Assembly: GCF_041146795.1 (NCBI RefSeq)
Contig: NC_135188.1
Location: forward strand, 2,944,419-3,008,418
Reading direction: 5' to 3'
Length of the DNA stretch: 64,000 nt
DNA from: Maylandia zebra
Taxonomy: Eukaryota; Chordata; Actinopteri; Cichliformes; Cichlidae
Under the pieces are notes generated by a model. It had not been told where the DNA came from. It searched no databases and saw only the letters and a program-made list of their open reading frames with translations. Positions 1 through 11,500 of the stretch are shown here, in pieces. The number at the start of each line of letters is the position of its first letter. The stretch's first letter is position 1. A program made the translations under genes and the position numbers.

Positions 1-137
1 TAGCAGTAAACAAAGCATGCATACATTCTACTTGCACTACAAACAAATACTAACCACCACAAAAGTAAAATAGATCACAAAAGCAGTTCAGATAACACTT
101 TTTACAGCTGAATTTAAGATATTTGTTTTGTCCTTAG

Positions 138-3100
138 CTGCTGCAGCAGCAGACATGGCCTATCATCACATCCGGCCTCCTATTGGTTACTCCATTCCCA
201 AACCCATCTCTGCACTTCTGATGAGGGGCTGGAACTCCTGCCCAGAGGTAAACGGCCTGATTGTGCTGAGAAGTAATTACTCGGATGATAATAATAATAA
301 TGGATTGCATTTATATAGCGCTTTTCGGGACCCCTCAAAGCGCTTTACAATGCCACTATTCATTCACTCTCACATTCACACACTGGTGGAGGCAGCTACG
401 GTTGTAGCCACAGCTGCCCTGGGGCAGACTGACAGAAGCGAGGCTGCCATATCACGCCATCGGCCCCTCTGGCCATCACCAGTAGGCGGCAGGTGAAGTG
501 TCTTGCCCAAGGACACAACGACCGAGACTGTCCGAGCGGGGCTCGAACCGGCGACCTTCCGATTACAAGGCGAACACCCAACTCTTCAGCCACGATCGCC
601 CCGCAACTTGTTCTTAAATTACAGCTCGTCAGGATATACTCAACTATTAAGAGCTTTATTGTATTAAAATCTAAAATACTATGATGTCATCCATATTATA
701 TCAGCCATTACTATATAAACATAATAAGGCTGTGAGAGTCACAGGATGCTGAGTCAGCTGCTCCTTCAGCAGCAGTAATGAATGAGAGAAGCTGATCCCC
801 AGATGACAGATTATTGCATCGCTGTTCACATCTAGGAGTACTCAGGACACTGATGATCCTCCCTCTGTGCTGTGGTGTTTATAACTAGCTGGGATTCCTC
901 TTCTTTTCTTCCCCTTAATGTTATCACACGGCTGATCATGCGGGCACATTTTCCTCTCAGTGGTACATCGACTTCCTGTTTGCTAACTAGTTATCTGTTT
1001 ACTTTTGTGATCTGCTTGTCCCACTTCAACGTCATGAAAGCATTTATTTAACAAGAGCAGGCTGCCACAGGATCTTACATGCAGGCTTCTCTCCTGGTGC
1101 CTCACCTGTGCAGTACACTGGTTCTCACGTGGTTTTCACACTGGGACATGCTGTACTGTAGATTTCCAGATGAACGGCCGTGACATCTGTGTAATTTAAA
1201 CTTGTTGAAAGTGCAAACTGTTGCTTTTGAAACATACATATGTACATTTTTTTTAAATTTCCTAAAGTTAATAATAAATTTCTGTAAAACCTTTTGAAAA
1301 CATAATGTAGGGAAAAGGTTTTTAAAAACGTGTATTCCATTTTTATATATCTTTAAGTGTTTCCTAAATGTTGGACTTGGCTTCAGTCATTGACATGCAG
1401 ACAGACGCTCTCTCTGGATGTGATGTATAATTGAACAGCTTTGCAGGGTGGCAGTGTTTGTTCTCTTACAGCGAGGCGAGAGATCTGAGGGCTGCTTTTA
1501 AAAGCACAGGTCACCTTTGCCTCGTGTGTGGGTGGACTAAAATAAGCAGAATATACACGCCAGTTTTGGAGAGAATACACCTGTGCATCTTTTTGGGGAT
1601 AGGCCTGATGCATGTCTGAGTGTTTATAAAAATGCTAAAATAAATATAGTTTCTTTTTTCTTTTGAAATTTTAGGACAGGCCTGAATTCTCTGAAGTGGT
1701 TTCCAGCCTGGAGGAATGCCTGTGCAATGTTGAGGTACATAATCTGCCACATATAATTAAATGCCTTCTGCTGTGCATGACATGCATGTTGTAATAATTA
1801 CATTTTCTCTATTATGTATCACAGCTGATGTCTCCAGCTTCCAGTAACAGTAGCGGCTCCCTCTCTCCCTCCTCCTCGTCTGACTGTCTGCTCGGGCGAG
1901 GAGGACCCGGCCGGAGCCACGTGGCCGCCCTGCGCTCTCGTTTTGAACTCGAGTATGCTCTCAACACTCGCGCCTATGCTTTCTGGACCCAGAGGTAAGA
2001 CAACTCGAGCGTCTCCTTAAACAGGTGGGAATAATTTACTGCACAGTAACCACACTCGCACTCATTTGGTCCTCTGCTGCTGGCCAAAGCCCACTGGGGT
2101 TAATATCTTAATTCTCTAACATTTCTTTCTGGCTAAGATGGACGCGTTTTCTTTAGTTTGCTAGCTTTCTAAGTTTCTGATTGCTCCTTTGAGAGCACAT
2201 CCCTGCCAAGGCCATAAAGAAAGTGGATCTCGAGCCAAACCAATATTTAGAAAAGGCCAGTTTTGAGATGAAAATATACAACAATGTATATGTGAGTATA
2301 TACAATAAAAACATGTCTGGGCTTATTCGACAAGAACATGTGATGTAAAAGCAAATCCTGTAAACACTTTCAACAACTGTCATGCTGATAACAAGCAGGC
2401 AAATTGAGCAACTCCATTCAGTGGGGAGTAGAGTTGCTCGGATACCAACCAGGAAGCAAAGGAAAGCAAATGTAATAAAACAGTCCTGTCATTCTGACTG
2501 TGAAGGAAGGCCTCTGTTAGACACTTGTCTTTGAGCTTGTTTGTGTGTGTGCATGAGAAGAGTGAGAGCCTGGTAACAGTCACTATGGAGTACTGAAATT
2601 AGACAAGGCCCTCTTTGTAAATATTGTCCTACAAAAAAAAAAAACTCCTCTGCAACTTTCAGCCACATTTAGTGTCATGTTTCACAGATCGTAAATATAT
2701 TGTAAAAAACTTCAGAAATCGGAGCAATGAAGTCAAATTCCTTAACCTAAATAACCTTTTCCTATTATTATGTCTCCTTATTATGAGCTGGGGTTGCACA
2801 TTTATACCTGTCATGAATTTTGTATACAGCACACCTGCAGAGAAAGTGAAAGTAGGCAGCTATTGAGTCTGACATTACATATTGAGTTTCTTTGCTTGGA
2901 GCTGCCTTCGTCTCATCTGTCTTTCTCCCTGTAAATGCAGCAGTATATATTCCAAAGTATTGTTTTCCAGTAGATTAATGAACAAATGCTGAGGATGTTC
3001 TTTTTAATTTCAGTGAGCAGCGCAGAGCATCTGGGGGGCTTTCACTGGAGGAACTAAGAAGGAGCATGCAGTTCTCTCCCATCGATCGAAATGGTTTGTG

Positions 3101-4172
3101 TGCATAACACAGAGTCAGTAACACTGTATGATTACACAAATTACTTTTTAAGTAGATCTCTTGCATTTCAAAACTTTTGTGTTAGTGCTTGTCATCATTC
3201 TGAACTTGAATGTGGCCCAATTTTTAACCCGTTTTTAAAGCGGCTGGTTTGGTATACAGTCACTGGCCACTGCATTAGGTGCACCTGCTGATGCAATGCA
3301 AACCTCTAATCAACCAAGCAAATACATTTAGGCATGTAGACATGTTAAAGCGGACCTGCTAAAATTCAAACCGACCATTAGATTGATGAAGAAAGGTGAC
3401 TGAAGTGATTTTGAATGTGGCATGGTTTGTTGGTGCCAGACTGCCTAATTATTTTCAAAGCTGCCGATTTACTGGGATTTTCTCACACAACCATCTCAAG
3501 GGTTTATAGAGAATGACCTGGAAAAAACAGAAAATACCCAGTGAGAGGCAGTTATATGGGTAAAATGCTGTGTTGGTGCCAGGCGTCAGAGGAGAATGGC
3601 GTGACAGGAAGGCAACAGGAACACAGATAACCGCTTATCGATCGTTGCTCAAGAGTTGGCAGTTCGTCTTGTAATCGGAAGGTTGCCGGTTCGAGCCCCG
3701 ACTCCGACAGTCTCGGTTGTTGTGTCCTTGGGCGAGACACTTCACCCCAGTGTCCGGCAGCCTCGCCTCTGTCAGCTGTGGCTACAATGTAGCTGCCATC
3801 ACCAGTGTGTGAATGTGTGGATGACTGAATGTAGTGTATACAGGCCATTTACCATTGCAGCAAAGAGCCTATAACAACAGAGAGAGTCACATTGTTGGTA
3901 GACAAGTATGAAACTGTTTCCTTGAGTCAGCTTGTTGAATCTATGGCCTGAAGACTTAAGACAGTTTTGATGGCAAAAAAGAAGAATTCTAGCAAGGTGT
4001 ATCTAATGAATTGGCCCATCAGCCCTTGAACTGTTATTTGTCCTTCTTAACCACCACATTAAAAAAAAAATCCTTGTTGTTCTCATCCTCAGGGTATGTG
4101 TCTGATCCCATGAGCACCATGAGATTCTGTTCCTCCCTCAGCAGCAGCGGCAGCTTTGAGGAAAGTAACTGA
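138..4172 (+). CDS. tnni3k: TNNI3K C-terminal exons (cardiac troponin I-interacting kinase), partial
   Basis: Five coding exons are visible: 138-247, 1675-1734, 1825-1994, 3014-3093 and 4093-4172. All have AG/GT borders and join in one frame of about 165 residues ending in TGA at 4170-4172. The first exon encodes the end of the kinase domain (motif RGWNSCPE, continued by RPEF in the next exon, with the invariant Arg of kinase subdomain XI). The third encodes the Ser-rich tail ([19 protein letters not shown], then [20 protein letters not shown]), which closely matches my knowledge of vertebrate TNNI3K. TNNI3K is a cardiac ankyrin-repeat, tyrosine-kinase-like Ser/Thr kinase that binds troponin I. 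Its ankyrin repeats and most of the kinase domain lie upstream of the window. It converges on erich3, as the human locus order predicts. Confidence 0.95.
283..606 (-). mobile_element. tRNA-derived SINE in a tnni3k intron
   Basis: Read on the minus strand, a tRNA-like head near 606-540 shows an A-box-like TGGCTGAAGAGTTGG and a B-box GGTTCGAGCCCC. A body follows with the fish-typical phrase TTGTGTCCTTGGGCAAGACA, then a tail (TTTATATAGCGCTTTTC on the plus strand) ending in an ATA-rich run near 283-301. A second copy of the family lies at 3630-3870 in the opposite orientation. Open reading frames across it are incidental. Confidence 0.8.
607..1674. other. tnni3k intron remainder, no feature seen
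   Basis: Intronic sequence between the SINE and the exon at 1675. It is AT-rich, and no exon, RNA gene or clear repeat could be supported on either strand. Confidence 0.5.
3257..4022 (+). mobile_element. Internally deleted Tc1-like transposon relic in tnni3k intron
   Basis: It starts after TA with CAGTCACTGGCCACTGCATTAGG and ends with a degenerate inverse (GTATCTAATGAATTGGCCCATCAG). The left part decodes, with stops, as the helix-turn-helix start of a Tc1-like transposase (motif KKGD.SDFECG). The right part matches the transposase C-terminus (QLVESMA). The catalytic centre is missing, and a SINE (3630-3870) occupies its place. It belongs to the same family as the element at 49308-50138 and the relics at 25630 and 59370. 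Confidence 0.75.
3630..3870 (+). mobile_element. tRNA-derived SINE nested in a Tc1 relic
   Basis: The head contains TTGCTCAAGAGTTGG (A-box-like) and GGTTCGAGCCCC (B-box), then TTGTGTCCTTGGGCGAGACA and the SINE body. It is the same family as 283-606 but in plus orientation. The surrounding Tc1 sequence continues on both sides, so the SINE arrived later or together with the internal deletion. Confidence 0.8.
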
Positions 4173-4250
4173 ACCCTCCCCGAGCTCCAGACTCTGTTAT
4201 TATCATCTTATTAATACAGATAGTTGTGTATTTTGTGACATTTTTGATGT

Positions 4251-4260
4251 AATAAATAAA
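4251..4260 (+). terminator. tnni3k polyadenylation signal (two overlapping AATAAA)
   Basis: AATAAATAAA lies about 80 bp after the tnni3k stop codon, giving overlapping polyadenylation hexamers at a typical distance for a short 3' UTR. Confidence 0.6.
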
Positions 4261-4815
4261 TCTGTAGAAACTGCATATGATGATAATTGAGGTTACCTGT
4301 TATTTGGTTATAACATAAGGTCTATGCATGATCTGTTTGTGAACTGAAACTTAGTTACACTGTTTTTTAAAAACGCACATGTAGAACAAAGTTTTCTCTT
4401 TATTCTTGTTCTTGATGATAAATTTAAATGTAAAGACATTTTTTTGTCAAAAAAAAATACAGAAAACTTTGTATTTTATTTTTGTCTGATTGTTTTTATT
4501 TTTAGCTGGAAAATCACAGAAACTTTCGGTTACTGACAGATATCAAATGAAACGATTAAGCCTCACAAACCCAAGCTAGCCGTAAAAAAAGACAAAAGGG
4601 AAATGCAAATACATGTTAAACATATCAGTGGAAGTAGAGGTAGAGTTAGCAGCATTACAAACAACAACTGAGCTTACATTTGACATTTCCTAGTCACCAC
4701 CAAACTAATTATCATCAGCCTAATGATGAAGATTGAGCTTTGCGTTCTTGTTGTTCTACTGTATATTCTCCTAGCTACTGCGATCCCGTAATTATGTGAG
4801 TGTGCTGACTGACTG

Positions 4816-4956
4816 ATGATGCCATTAACAGTGTTCGATTACAGATCTCTGCTAAAGCTGAACCACTTGTACCCAGTCAATGGAAATGTAAAGAGTACCT
4901 GGGGCAAGCTAAAGACGTGGGAGTCCAACATCTATGAATTATTCAACCACGTGTGA
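4816..4956 (+). CDS. Unassigned 46-codon coding-like ORF or exon between tnni3k and erich3
   Basis: An ATG-initiated 46-residue frame contains NHLYPVNGNVKSTWGKLKTW and ends ELFNHV-stop. Its composition (three aromatic/Trp-rich blocks, no repeats) looks protein-coding rather than random. A splice-acceptor-like TTACAG ends at 4844 inside the frame, so it could also be a terminal exon starting at 4845. I do not recognise the product. It lies about 640 bp downstream of the tnni3k stop on the same strand, and antisense to the likely erich3 3' UTR. It could be an alternative tnni3k last exon, a remnant of another gene, or chance. Confidence 0.3.
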   Translation: MMPLTVFDYRSLLKLNHLYPVNGNVKSTWGKLKTWESNIYELFNHV

Positions 4957-5363
4957 GTGTGAGTGCGCGAGTATCTGTTTTCAGGTGATAGCTGATAGCA
5001 TCTGTACACGATACCTCATATCAACCAAGAGCTCTTTGTTACCAACAAAAGGAAGAGATGATCTATTGTAAACATTTCATGCAGCAGTCAAAACTCATTA
5101 TGTGGATTCTTGATGGTGAAAGATGATGACGGTTTACGAGGCTGCTGTAATTTAAAAGCAGAAAGCACGAGACAGCGGAGGGCTTTTGTGAAAAACTGAC
5201 GCGCATGTCACATTTTGTCTGAAGCCACATGATTGTCTGTGCATCGAGAATCTGCAGACTTTTCATTTGTACAACTTGACTTCATAGGCGTCTTTGTAAA
5301 ATTAAAAACTAAAAAAGTAGTAAAGCTTCACTTTCCCTCATTGTCACTCTGACCGGAGCGGCT

Positions 5364-8300
5364 CTAATGCCCGCTCTCAGCACTCGCAGCAGTCAGTAAA
5401 GGATATGAACTGTGAGCAAACAACGTGTCATCCACTGAAAAGGCGCTCAGCCGGTCTTTACTGAGCGTGTGTTTGATGTCTTCGATCAGCTGCAGGTCTT
5501 TTCTGTCTCTGCTGACGCTCCTGTCTGACGCTTTGCCTTCGATCTCCTCATTGCGCGAGTCCTCCGGGCTTCCATCGTCAGACTTCGATGTTGTAAAATC
5601 AGTTGTTTCTGTAACTTCTCGACTTTGCTCGTCTGCTTTTCCCCACGTTTCATTGACATCTTCGGTTCCAAGTGGGCTCGTGGACTGATTACCTTCTTCA
5701 GTCTGCGGCTCTGTTACATTGAAGTTGTTATCGACAGTTTTCTCATCAGGTTGGCTCTTAGAAACACTCGCAGGTTTTTCAGTGGCTGAATGAAGACTAC
5801 CTGAAGTGCTTTCCACTTCAGTTTTGGAAAAAGCGTTTTCCTCATTAATTCCTTTCTCTGCACTTTCTTGACCGTTACACTCTTGAAGAGATCCCATGCT
5901 TCCTTTGTGCTCTTCTGACCTCATCTTCTGCAAGGCTGCAGACTCCTCCTCACTTTGTTCAGTTTGAGGTTTTAGTATTAAGTCTTTCACTTCAGCCTTC
6001 TCCTCCACTTGCAGTTCATCTTCAGCGTCCCTGTAGGCTTTCACCTCATCTTCAGACACCCTCACCATCTTGAGTGGACTGTCTGATCCTGGCAGCTCAG
6101 TAGATTTTGTCTCTTCTTTATTTGAGCTGGACGCTGGAGTGTCAGTTATCTCCTCCCTCATATCCTCCAGTGGTTCAACAAATGTCTCGAAAAACTTTGA
6201 TGACTGGTGCTTGTTGACCCAGTTACTGACTAGATCTGTGCTGTCTTCTGCTGCCAAGGCCTCTGGACTTTCTCTACCAGCTGCGACAGTCTCTTCTGTA
6301 TAATCAGCCTCATTGTTTTGAGGTTTGAGCAGCACACTTGCTCCTTCCTCCGAGGCCTTACTCGCATCTTCTGCGTCTACTCCATTTTCTCCGTCGGCAG
6401 CAGAGAGATCACCACCAACTGCATTTTCGTCAGTCTGTGGGCATATGTCAGACTTTGTATCTTTGCTTTCTTCATCTAATTTGGAAGCCAGAACATCTAA
6501 GTCAACAGCAACCGGTGATTGTTCCTGATTCCCTGAAGAAACAGCTGCGACCTCATCCACGTTTTCCTCAGCGCTGCTCTCCTTTTTTACCAAGTCTGGC
6601 TCTTTGTTTTCGTTATCACAGTCAGATTTGTTGCCATTTTGATCTTGTTCTGCTTCCTCGCCGTCTTTTCTGTCACCTAATTTAGGCTCCGCTTTCATTT
6701 CTGTACCTGCTGTCTCAGGCTGTGAGTTGCTTGGAGTTGATTCATCATTTTTTTCCACGCTGTCACCCTCAGCATCACGTTCTACCTCATCAGCCCCGGG
6801 AGCCTGATCAACCTCGTCAGCATCGTGTTTTTTAGCACCTTCTTCAGACTCCACTGCGACTTCTTTAATGTCTGCGCTCTCGTCGTCAGCAGGCCCGTCT
6901 GCTTTGCTTTCTTCATCACCCTCTTCTTTGGCTTTCAAGTCATTTTTGTCTTTTAATTGAGACTCTCCGTCGTCTTCATGATTATTGCTCTCGGCTTCAG
7001 TAGAGATCTCCCCGTTTTCAGCATTAATTTCTTCTTTTTCACTCGTGTTGCTGGTTTTTCCAGCATCTTGCTCAACACTCTCAGCCTCTGGCGTCTCATC
7101 AGCTGATTTAGTCCCATCTGCTGCTTCATTTGCACCAACGTCTGCACTTTTCTCAGCTTCTTCTGTGGTCTCAGATATTTCTTCTCCTTCTTCTACAGGT
7201 GCTTCACTTATGTCCTTTTCCTTGTCATCCTCTTCATCATGTTTCTCTTTGTCTTCACTTTTCTCAGCTTTGTTTTGATTTTCTGATTTTTCTGCCTCAT
7301 CATCATTTTCTTGAACAGCTGGTTTACTCTCATTGTCATTGTCACCCTCACTTTTATCACCTACTTCAGATTCTTCCAGTTTGTTCTCAACACACTCACT
7401 GTTCTCATCATTTTCTGTCTTTTCTTCAACTTTCTCGTCATCGGCGACTTTATCCTCCTCGCTCAAAGATTTCACAGCTTCTTCTTCGTCTTCCTTTGTT
7501 TTAAAGCCATTTTCAGCACTTTCTGCTGTGTTTTCCTGCTTGTCTGTCCCTTCATCTTCCTTACTTTCCTCATTACCCTCTTCCTCATTTTTAACCTTTT
7601 CATCATCATCATCTCTTTTCCCAGTATTTTCATCTTCTCCTTTATCAGAGGTTACATGAGTTTGTTTCTCCTCCTCTTCTTTTCCACCCTCCTCAGTTTT
7701 CTCTTTGTCTTCCTTTTCACCTGTTTCCTCAGGTGCTCCAGTCCTCCTCTCCTCTCGCAGCTCGCACTGTTCGTGACTCTCATCCTCTAATACTTGTTCT
7801 TCTTTAATGTCATCTTTACTGCTTTCTTCTATTGCATTTTCCTCACCTCTATCTCCTATTTTTTCAACTGTGGTTTCTCCACTCCCACTTGGCGAGCTGC
7901 TCGAGTTCTCTGCATTGACTTCGGTTTCTGACCCTGCAGCTCTGTCCTCGCTGTCTGCCTGCTCCTCCTTTTCTGCGTCACTTACAGGTGCCTCTTCATA
8001 GCTGAGGGCCTCTTGCTCCTTTGAGGACTCTGCTTTTATCTCTATTGTTTCTCTGGCTGTCACTGCCTCTGCCTCTGCATTATCAGGCGCTGCTGTCTCA
8101 TCAGTCTTTTTATCCGGCTCTGATGACTCATCCTCCTCACTGCTTTTTGCCCCTTGCCCGGTCTCGTCATGCTGAACGTCAGTCTCCTCAGCGGTTTTCT
8201 CCTTTCCTTCCTCTTCCTCTGCAGCCTCAGTATCAGCAGTTTCAGCTGGGGTTTCTTCAAGATGCTCAGTTGTCTTGTCATCTTGTGTCACATTTTCTTC

Positions 8301-8569
8301 TTTCGAAGGATGCAAAGCTTCACCCGTTTCCTCTGATTTATCCTCCTCTTCTGCAGCCTTGTCATCTTGCTCAACCTTCTCATCTTCAGTACTGTTGCTG
8401 TTCTCCTGAGGCTCCTGCTCATCATCTCCACTCTGTTCTTTGGTTTCGGGTAAATCTTCCTGTGTCTGTGCCACCACCACGTCACCAGCATCGCTTTCTT
8501 CACATTCTGCCTCTTCTGCAATGGTCTGCTGTTGTTCTGTAGGCGTGACAAGCTTGACTGGAGCTGCAT
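5364..8569 (-). CDS. erich3: ERICH3 last exon: 3.2-kb Glu-rich low-complexity region
   Basis: This single exon encodes residues about 664-1731. Runs of E, D, K, S, A and T with recurring blocks such as [18 protein letters not shown] suggest a long disordered acidic region. The extreme C-terminus ([20 protein letters not shown], then [13 protein letters not shown]) is less repetitive and may be a short conserved element. The GAA/GAG/GAT codon bias creates long open frames on the opposite strand rich in Ser, Leu and Phe; these are compositional shadows. The stop codon is TAG at 5364-5366. The 5' border is AG|AT at 8569. Confidence 0.92.
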
Positions 8570-11500
8570 CTGCAAAATACAAAATGGACTTTCAAAATAA
8601 AGAACAGTCTTTGTGCAGTTTATGAATTAATTCTAATAAAGATCTGATACCTTTGTTGTCCTGTTGAGGGCCTTTATGTGTGGACTCCTCCTCCTCCTCA
8701 GTGCTGGTGTCACTCAGCTCAGGCTCGGAGCTGCACTGGGACTCCTTCAGTATGGCTTCTGACAGTTTTTCTTGCACAGATTTGGCTTGAAAAATAAGGA
8801 CCAGGACACTTGTGATCATCCTTCTCTGGGACATGTTAAAGCTTCAAAATTAATTTGTCTTTGATAACAACAACAATAAACACCAGTGCAGATTTATTTA
8901 TCTCCTTTTTTAAGCAAACATCGTTTGTTCAAGTGCATCATAGCAATGGCACTGGACAAAAACCCACTCCTGCTTCAAAGAGGGTCAAGGAGCAAATAAG
9001 AAGTGTCCAGAATTTTAACCTCCTAAGACCTGAACTCTTTCACGACATGTATTTTTAATTTCTCTTTGCTTTTTGGGCTGATTGGGACCTGATGAATGTA
9101 AAAACAAAAAATTACCTGATTTTTATTTTTTTTTTACCTGATTTTGAGATCCACATATGAGGACATTCATTTAAATTTCGACAGAACAGTAACAGTATAA
9201 TGTCCCTGTAAGTGGATATCAGGCCCTTGTAGAGCAAAATTTAGTATTTTGGTCCAGACAACCCAAAATGTGACGTCCACATATGTGGTCACAGGAGGTT
9301 AAATGACTGAGGAATTTAATGTATTTGAGTGACAGATAAATATCTCTTTAATCCTTCCAGGTGAAAACACAAAAACAGTGCGAAGTCAGTGATTCTCGTC
9401 CATTTCTGCTTGTTCTGCTGTAGAACGTGGAAAAGTAACTTACTGCGCCCTGAAAACATTCGAGGTAAAAAGAAGGAAGGGAAAAACAAAGCAAATCTGC
9501 TTTTCTTTGTCATGCAAAAGCAGATTTCTTATGATAAATGAATGAATATGCAGCAGCTCGTCACAGACGCATATTTTGAGCTGCTCTACAGTATGCAAAT
9601 ACTGGGATTTTTTCTTCACGGCTGCTTACTTCTTCTTCGCTGATTGCAGTTTCACCCCTGGTGTTGCTTGCCTTTGTTTACTTAACTATATATTTACACA
9701 TTATTTTTAGAAACCCAAACCAAGACAAAAGTATATAAAAAATGTGGAAAAAAGTAAAAAAATAAAATGTGGATCAGATAGAAAACGAATCATTGCGATG
9801 GCACACATGTATTTTTCCACTATTAAAATTTTTATTTTAATCATTACACGTTGATGATATTGTAGCAGTATGACATTAAGCTATTCTGCTCTGATTGTAT
9901 TACAGCGCCGTATTTAAAACATGTGACTAACTAGGTGGTCTTGAATGTTGTGTTTTTGTATATTCTTTGTTTTTTACTCACCTCTCTCGTGTTCCTCCTC
10001 CTGGTTGCCCTCCTCTACAGGCTTCTCAGCATCTTTGTCATCACTCTGTCTAGTCTCACTTCCTGAGGGGACGCTGGTGTCAGATATTTCTATCTCCGTG
10101 CTGTCCCCAGCACTGTCCATGTGCGAGTCTTTGGCCGCAGAAGACTCGGCTTCCGTGGCAACATCTTCTTCTGGATTTGGTTCATCTTTTTCCTCGGGCT
10201 GAGCGATGGTTTCCTCCTGACTGTCCTCTTTCTGTTGCTTTGCCTTATTGTCCTCGTTGATGTCTCTTGTGGCTTCAGCATCACTCTCGTCGTGCTCGCT
10301 GCCCGAGGAGCTGGAGCCTGAATGAGATCTCATGTCTGCGAGAAAGTTACACATGAACACCAATAAGTACTCTACAAGAAGGAAAATGCACATTTAAACA
10401 TTTCAAAAGATGGTTTTGTTCTGTAATTAAAATACTTTGTGTCTTAAAAAAAAAAGATTTTAAATAGTTAAACATTGTACAGGGATTTAAGCTTTATGTG
10501 TACAACTAAGGTGATTCACCCACCATCCCTGTCATCATTGTCAGTCTCAGAGGCATCCCTCTCTTTAACCTGCCTGTCTGTTGCACTGGTTGGAGATGGG
10601 GATTTCTCTTCTTTTGCCTCCTCTGCAGCTCCCTCATCATCTGCTTCAAAGTCTTCTTCATAATCTGAAGCAGAGAATTATAGATACAGACTTCGGTATG
10701 CGCGGCACACAAATCTTTAGTTTGTGCTCAGATGCACCAGTTTTTGTACCACCTCTACCTTTTTCCTCATCGAGCGCTCTTTCTTCTTTGACCGGAGTCT
10801 CCATGTTCTGCGGCTCACTGGTTTCACCCTCCAAGTGGGAGCCAGCATCCTCCCCAGTCCTCTCCGTCTCCATCTCACCTTCATCTTTTGGGCTGTTGAC
10901 TGATTCCTCTCTTCTTGTATCCTCCTTGATCCTCTTTGGTGGAGGAGTGGGCTTTTTGTCCAGTCCCATTGCTATGATGCATCTGAACAATGAGCAAGAA
11001 GTCTGTTTAAAAAGTAATTTTGTTCCTGTTTAAATAAATAAATCAATAAACCACCCAGAGAACGAGTGGGGTGCATTCAAACCACCACACTGAACACAGT
11101 AATCTGCCTATGTTGTAGTTCATTTATATTCTAATTTCACTTTAAAATCATCAGTATGCAGGGATAATCTTGTTGAACAAACTGTGTATCACAAAGTTTC
11201 TTTCCACAGAGCTTATTTTGTGGATTTATCCAAAATCCCACCGGCTTTTTTTCCAGGATAACCAAGGCGGGCTAACTTCTAAGTTGGCCTCCAAAAAAAG
11301 GTCATCTATGGGACACTCTAGCCAGTGTGGACTGCTTAAATATAGAGCTACAACTAGCAGACCATTAGTTTAATGTGCAATAACATTTGAAAATGGGGAA
11401 AACAGTTTATATGGTCGAAAAATGCCAATTAATTTTGCTGCCAGCCCGTTTAAAGCTCAAACACGGTCCTGTTAGACTAAATACACACTACATGGTTTGG

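Noticed and set aside
540..606. tRNA-like sequences here, at 3640-3710 and at 24340-24405
   Set aside because: A and B boxes belong to SINE heads; each continues into a SINE body and lacks a maintained cloverleaf.
7130..8625. Long plus-strand open frames (up to 173 codons) opposite the erich3 last exon
   Set aside because: Ser/Leu/Phe/His-rich translations of the antisense of Glu-rich codons; no start context, domains or splice logic.
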